DNA from: Rotaria macrura | Lineage: Eukaryota; Rotifera; Eurotatoria; Philodinida; Philodinidae | Assembly: GCA_900239685.1 (NCBI GenBank) | Contig: OENT01000181.1 | Span: forward strand, 1-64,000 | DNA: 64,000 nucleotides | Reading direction: 5' to 3' | Shown here: positions 60,657 to 64,000 of the stretch, in pieces | Numbering within the stretch: the first letter of the stretch is position 1 | Layout: every line of letters starts with the position of its first letter | Notes under the pieces: model-generated | Seen by the model: only the letters and a program-made list of their open reading frames with translations | What the model was told of the DNA's origin: nothing | The model's database searches: none | Made by a program: the position numbers and the translations under genes

Positions 60657-63600
60657 CAAAAATAAAGATGTGGTTTTTCTTTCTTTCTCTCTATCATTTC
60701 TAGCTATATTAACCTTTGTTTTCATACATGTTAAATTATTTCTTCTGTAAACTATGTCTAATTTCTTTCTTTCTTTCTTTCTATCTTTTTTGTTCTTGTT
60801 CGTGTGAACCTCTTTGCACAGCGATGTTAACAAGATTCTTTTTGTCGCTCAAATTATAGCGAAATATAAAATGAAATCATGATGAATCGATCAGGAAAAA
60901 AAAAGAATTGACCGTTTCTATCAACATTCGTTCTGATTTTGACGGGTTTCATCAGAGAGATGTAACCGATGGAAGAGAAAAGATATATCTGTCATATGAG
61001 AATTGAATGAGAAGAAAATCTGCATTTATCCGTTGTCGACAGTGTTGTTTTTGCTCATTCATCTGTTTTTAATCTAATTTTATCTCAAAAAAAGAATAAT
61101 TTTGTTTGACGTATTTTTAAATGCACAGCTTGTCTTTCTTTTTGTGAAACTTTTCATTTATCTGACAGGTGTAATTTTCTAAAAAGAATCACCATGCAAA
61201 GATTAGCATAACGAATTCGATTCGTCAATAGTTGTTCTCATTTTAAATTATGTCATACAAATATGAGACCATATTTTAAATTTTAACTTGACAAATCATA
61301 ATCTGAACGTTGAATTTACAGAGCTTGTTTTCTTATCCGTATGCACTTTGGTAATATGATTGATTATATCTTTTTTTCATTATCGTCAAAAACATCAATG
61401 TATTTAATGAATGGAAATAAATTAAATTTTGAACGTCATATATGAAAAATAAGAATGAAAAATACTATTCGATTGCATGTCATGATTGATGAATATTTTT
61501 ATTTAATGTTCACGTTAGAATATGTAATGCGTTCGATAAGTCATCGTATGTGAATATTGGTCAAATGTTTTTCTATTAGTAATTCATAGTTTACATATAA
61601 ATGGAAAAATAATACTATGTAATTATTTGAATTTTTTTGTTTGATTATGATAATATAACTAATAGCAAATGACAGTTTCTTTTTAAGCTCTTCTTAAACG
61701 AATTATTGAAAAAATGTAATTTTTAATCACGTCTAATTTTGTTGTACTTGCAAAGAAGGTTACTGTATGAAGACAAGACGAAAGATCAGCGTCGACTATA
61801 AATTTCTAGTATATGTATCGAGTTTTCGAATTTTTAATAATCGATGTGTCTTTTAAAACGTAAAGGAATACCGTCGTATAACTTTAATATATTAAGAATG
61901 ATTTGTCTCATGTTCCGTATTGAAAAACAAGATAAGAAATGACACGATCAAATAAGAATCAGAGATCGTGCAAGTTTGCTTTTGAATCTGACCTTTCTTG
62001 AAAGTAAGTGTTCTCTTAGTAAGAAGATTGAGATAAATTGAATGAAACTTGTCATGAAAAATAAATCAATTGTAAATCAAATGATCAGTAAAAACCTGTT
62101 TCCAAAAGGGACATTTCTACACGAATTTTGACAAATATATACTGTGCTCATTAACTGATTCAATTCGCATTGTTTGACATGATAGTTGGTTAACTACGAA
62201 GAATATTGTAATTTGAAAAAACTTTGAAAATGATAAATTAATTTTCAGAAAAAATCGAGATTTTTAACTGACAATCATATCACAGTTTATCAAATTTATT
62301 TTATCCTCCTACGTTAGTCATTTATTGTCTTGATATTTTCATGCGTGTTACTTACCAAATTTCCGTATTATCTATCCATTCAAATATTAGTTGGAAGATT
62401 TTTTTTAAATTCTTTTAAAAATGAATTGTTCAGAATACAATAGACTACATATGTTAAGGAGTCTTTTAGAAGAATAATAGCGTGCTTTTTTATCCGTTGT
62501 CATTGTAGTCGATACTTTTGAGAAGCACATTTATTTCTAGATAGATTATTCACCTTGATCTTGACGAGTTATGTTCAATAATTTAATATCGATAAACGAC
62601 AGACTTTTTTTTATGAGAATAGGCGACTATTATTAAACAAGGGCATAGATTAAAAAAAGTGCAAAAGCCATACTTCAGTCTAATCATCATCTATTCACTA
62701 GAGTTTTTGACGACACATTTCTGAAATAATGATGCTTATAACTGCTGAGAAGAATTGAGATAGTAAGAAGTATTATGACAGTGTTTTGTTTCTTTTTTTT
62801 AAGTATTTGTCAGTATTGATTGAACGATGCAATGGACATCACGAAGAAGAAACACAAAAAGGGATTCCTTTCTTTACAATGTTTTGAATTACAAACAAGT
62901 TTTACATTGAATTCGAACAGTTCGTTTATCCGGATAGTTTGAAAAACAATCCCAAATAAATTTGAACTCCTTATCACTAATCATTGAAGTATGTGCTCGT
63001 CGATATGTTTAGAAATTTAAAATTTTATTCTAAACACAAACAGCAAGTTCAATGATTGTAGACAATCTACAGCTTGTAGCTAAGCGCTTCGATTGTTTTC
63101 AAATACATCTTTATCTAAGGTAGTAACTGCCAACTTTTCAAAAACATGTAAGAATTGATGACGATCAAATCTGGCCCGTGTTCGAGCACAATTATGTAAT
63201 TACAAACTTACAAAAGAGATGATAATTTCTTTATATATATATGTAAAAGTTTACATGAGAATCTCAGTGTAAATATGACATTAAGTCTAATAAACATGTT
63301 TATCAGCTAAATATAGTCATTCACATATAAAAGACTAATACAATTTTAATCTATTTGTGATGTAAGATGTCACATACTCTTCCCTGTCACATTTTAGACG
63401 TAACTATGTCAACAAAAACATTAATGAAAAAAAGAAACTATTTGTCTGTAATACAATTATGTATACTAATAAAATAAACAATCGATGCATTCTATGAAAA
63501 TATGAATATTTTCTATGTTGATGTTCTGATCATTACGAATTACGTTTTTTTCTGATAATGAGTGGAAATCAATTTTCATTGCATGAAAGACAATGAACAA

Positions 63601-64000
63601 CACGAGATTGTTATTAACAAATATTTATATTATAAACATATAAAGAGAAAACTGTAGAACTATTGACATGATGGCTTAGTTTCTTTGGCATGCAGATTGT
63701 GACATAGATCGATGAAAGAATCTTGAATGTTTATTCTTGTTACCGTACAGAATCTATTGCGATAAAGTTGAAAACATGTGCGACAAGTTCGTTAAATTCA
63801 CTTCGACATAATCAAAGTAAAAGATAACTCAACAGTTCATATTTTTCTATGATATCTCCAATAAGAAACATGTTCGCACATAATATCTATTAGAAACTAC
63901 TTCTCCTCACAAAGATCAAAATCATGACACGCCGTTCCATTTGAGAAAAGAAAAAAAAAGTATTTCAAGTTAAAAATTTTCTTCATTATTTTTATTAAAG
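60657..64000. other. 3' region of the GPCR gene and intergenic DNA
   Basis: An AATAAA begins at 60661, immediately after the stop, with other A-rich candidates further on. A (CTTT)n tract lies near 60764-60782. No coding region, RNA gene or transposon is recognised up to the window end. Confidence 0.45.

Noticed and set aside
1..64000. tRNA, rRNA, CRISPR or telomeric repeat
   Set aside because: Looked for tRNA B-box-like sequence, direct repeats with regular spacers and telomeric repeat units by eye; none convincing.

Overview
This 64 kb window is AT-rich animal (metazoan) nuclear DNA. The evidence is spliced genes with many short introns (about 60-75 bp) mixed with a few very long ones, and clearly animal gene families: a Fringe-type glycosyltransferase, a calpain and a muscarinic-like GPCR. 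The compact introns, low gene density between them and many small DNA-transposon remnants suggest a bdelloid-type rotifer. That is an inference from style, not a sequence match. No rRNA, tRNA, CRISPR array or bacterial-type operon was seen.

Layout. (1) 0.1-14.7 kb: phase-compatible exons of an unrecognised coiled-coil gene (133-396, 3946-4014, 12917-12998, 13972-14329), possibly one gene with multi-kilobase introns. The first long intron holds an intact 1.31 kb maT-type (DD37D) Tc1/mariner element with TIRs and a TA target duplication. The second holds a degenerate tandem array of about 100 bp period (7.56-9.46 kb). (2) 18.7-21.1 kb: a probable small two-TM protein gene with a palindromic CRE-like site upstream. 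(3) 22.1-25.1 kb: a 16-exon, 580-residue calpain-family protein whose catalytic Cys is Ser. (4) 27.4-39.5 kb: gene-poor DNA with decayed coding pieces, fold-back elements, perfect hairpins and a 747 bp Mutator-like non-autonomous element. (5) 41.36-42.52 kb: a decayed hAT element with perfect 15 bp TIRs and a perfect 8 bp duplication. (6) 43.0-46.1 kb: two inverted arms of about 610 bp around a 1.9 kb spacer that contains a 290 bp near-perfect palindrome. (7) 47.4-48.5 kb: intronless Fringe-like gene. (8) 48.5-55.6 kb: microsatellite-rich non-coding DNA, probably including the upstream region of the next gene. (9) 55.7-60.7 kb: a 9-exon muscarinic-like GPCR of 1378 residues with a third intracellular loop of about 1000 residues and two upstream ORFs. 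(10) 60.7-64 kb: no gene seen.

The genes do not form a pathway; they are independent loci. Most notable are the pseudo-calpain, the GPCR with a giant loop and altered ligand-pocket residues, the apparently intact maT transposon, and the mixture of fold-back structures and small DNA transposons. Exon joins were deduced by eye from GT/AG sites and codon phase. They close in frame across all 16 calpain exons and all 9 GPCR exons.
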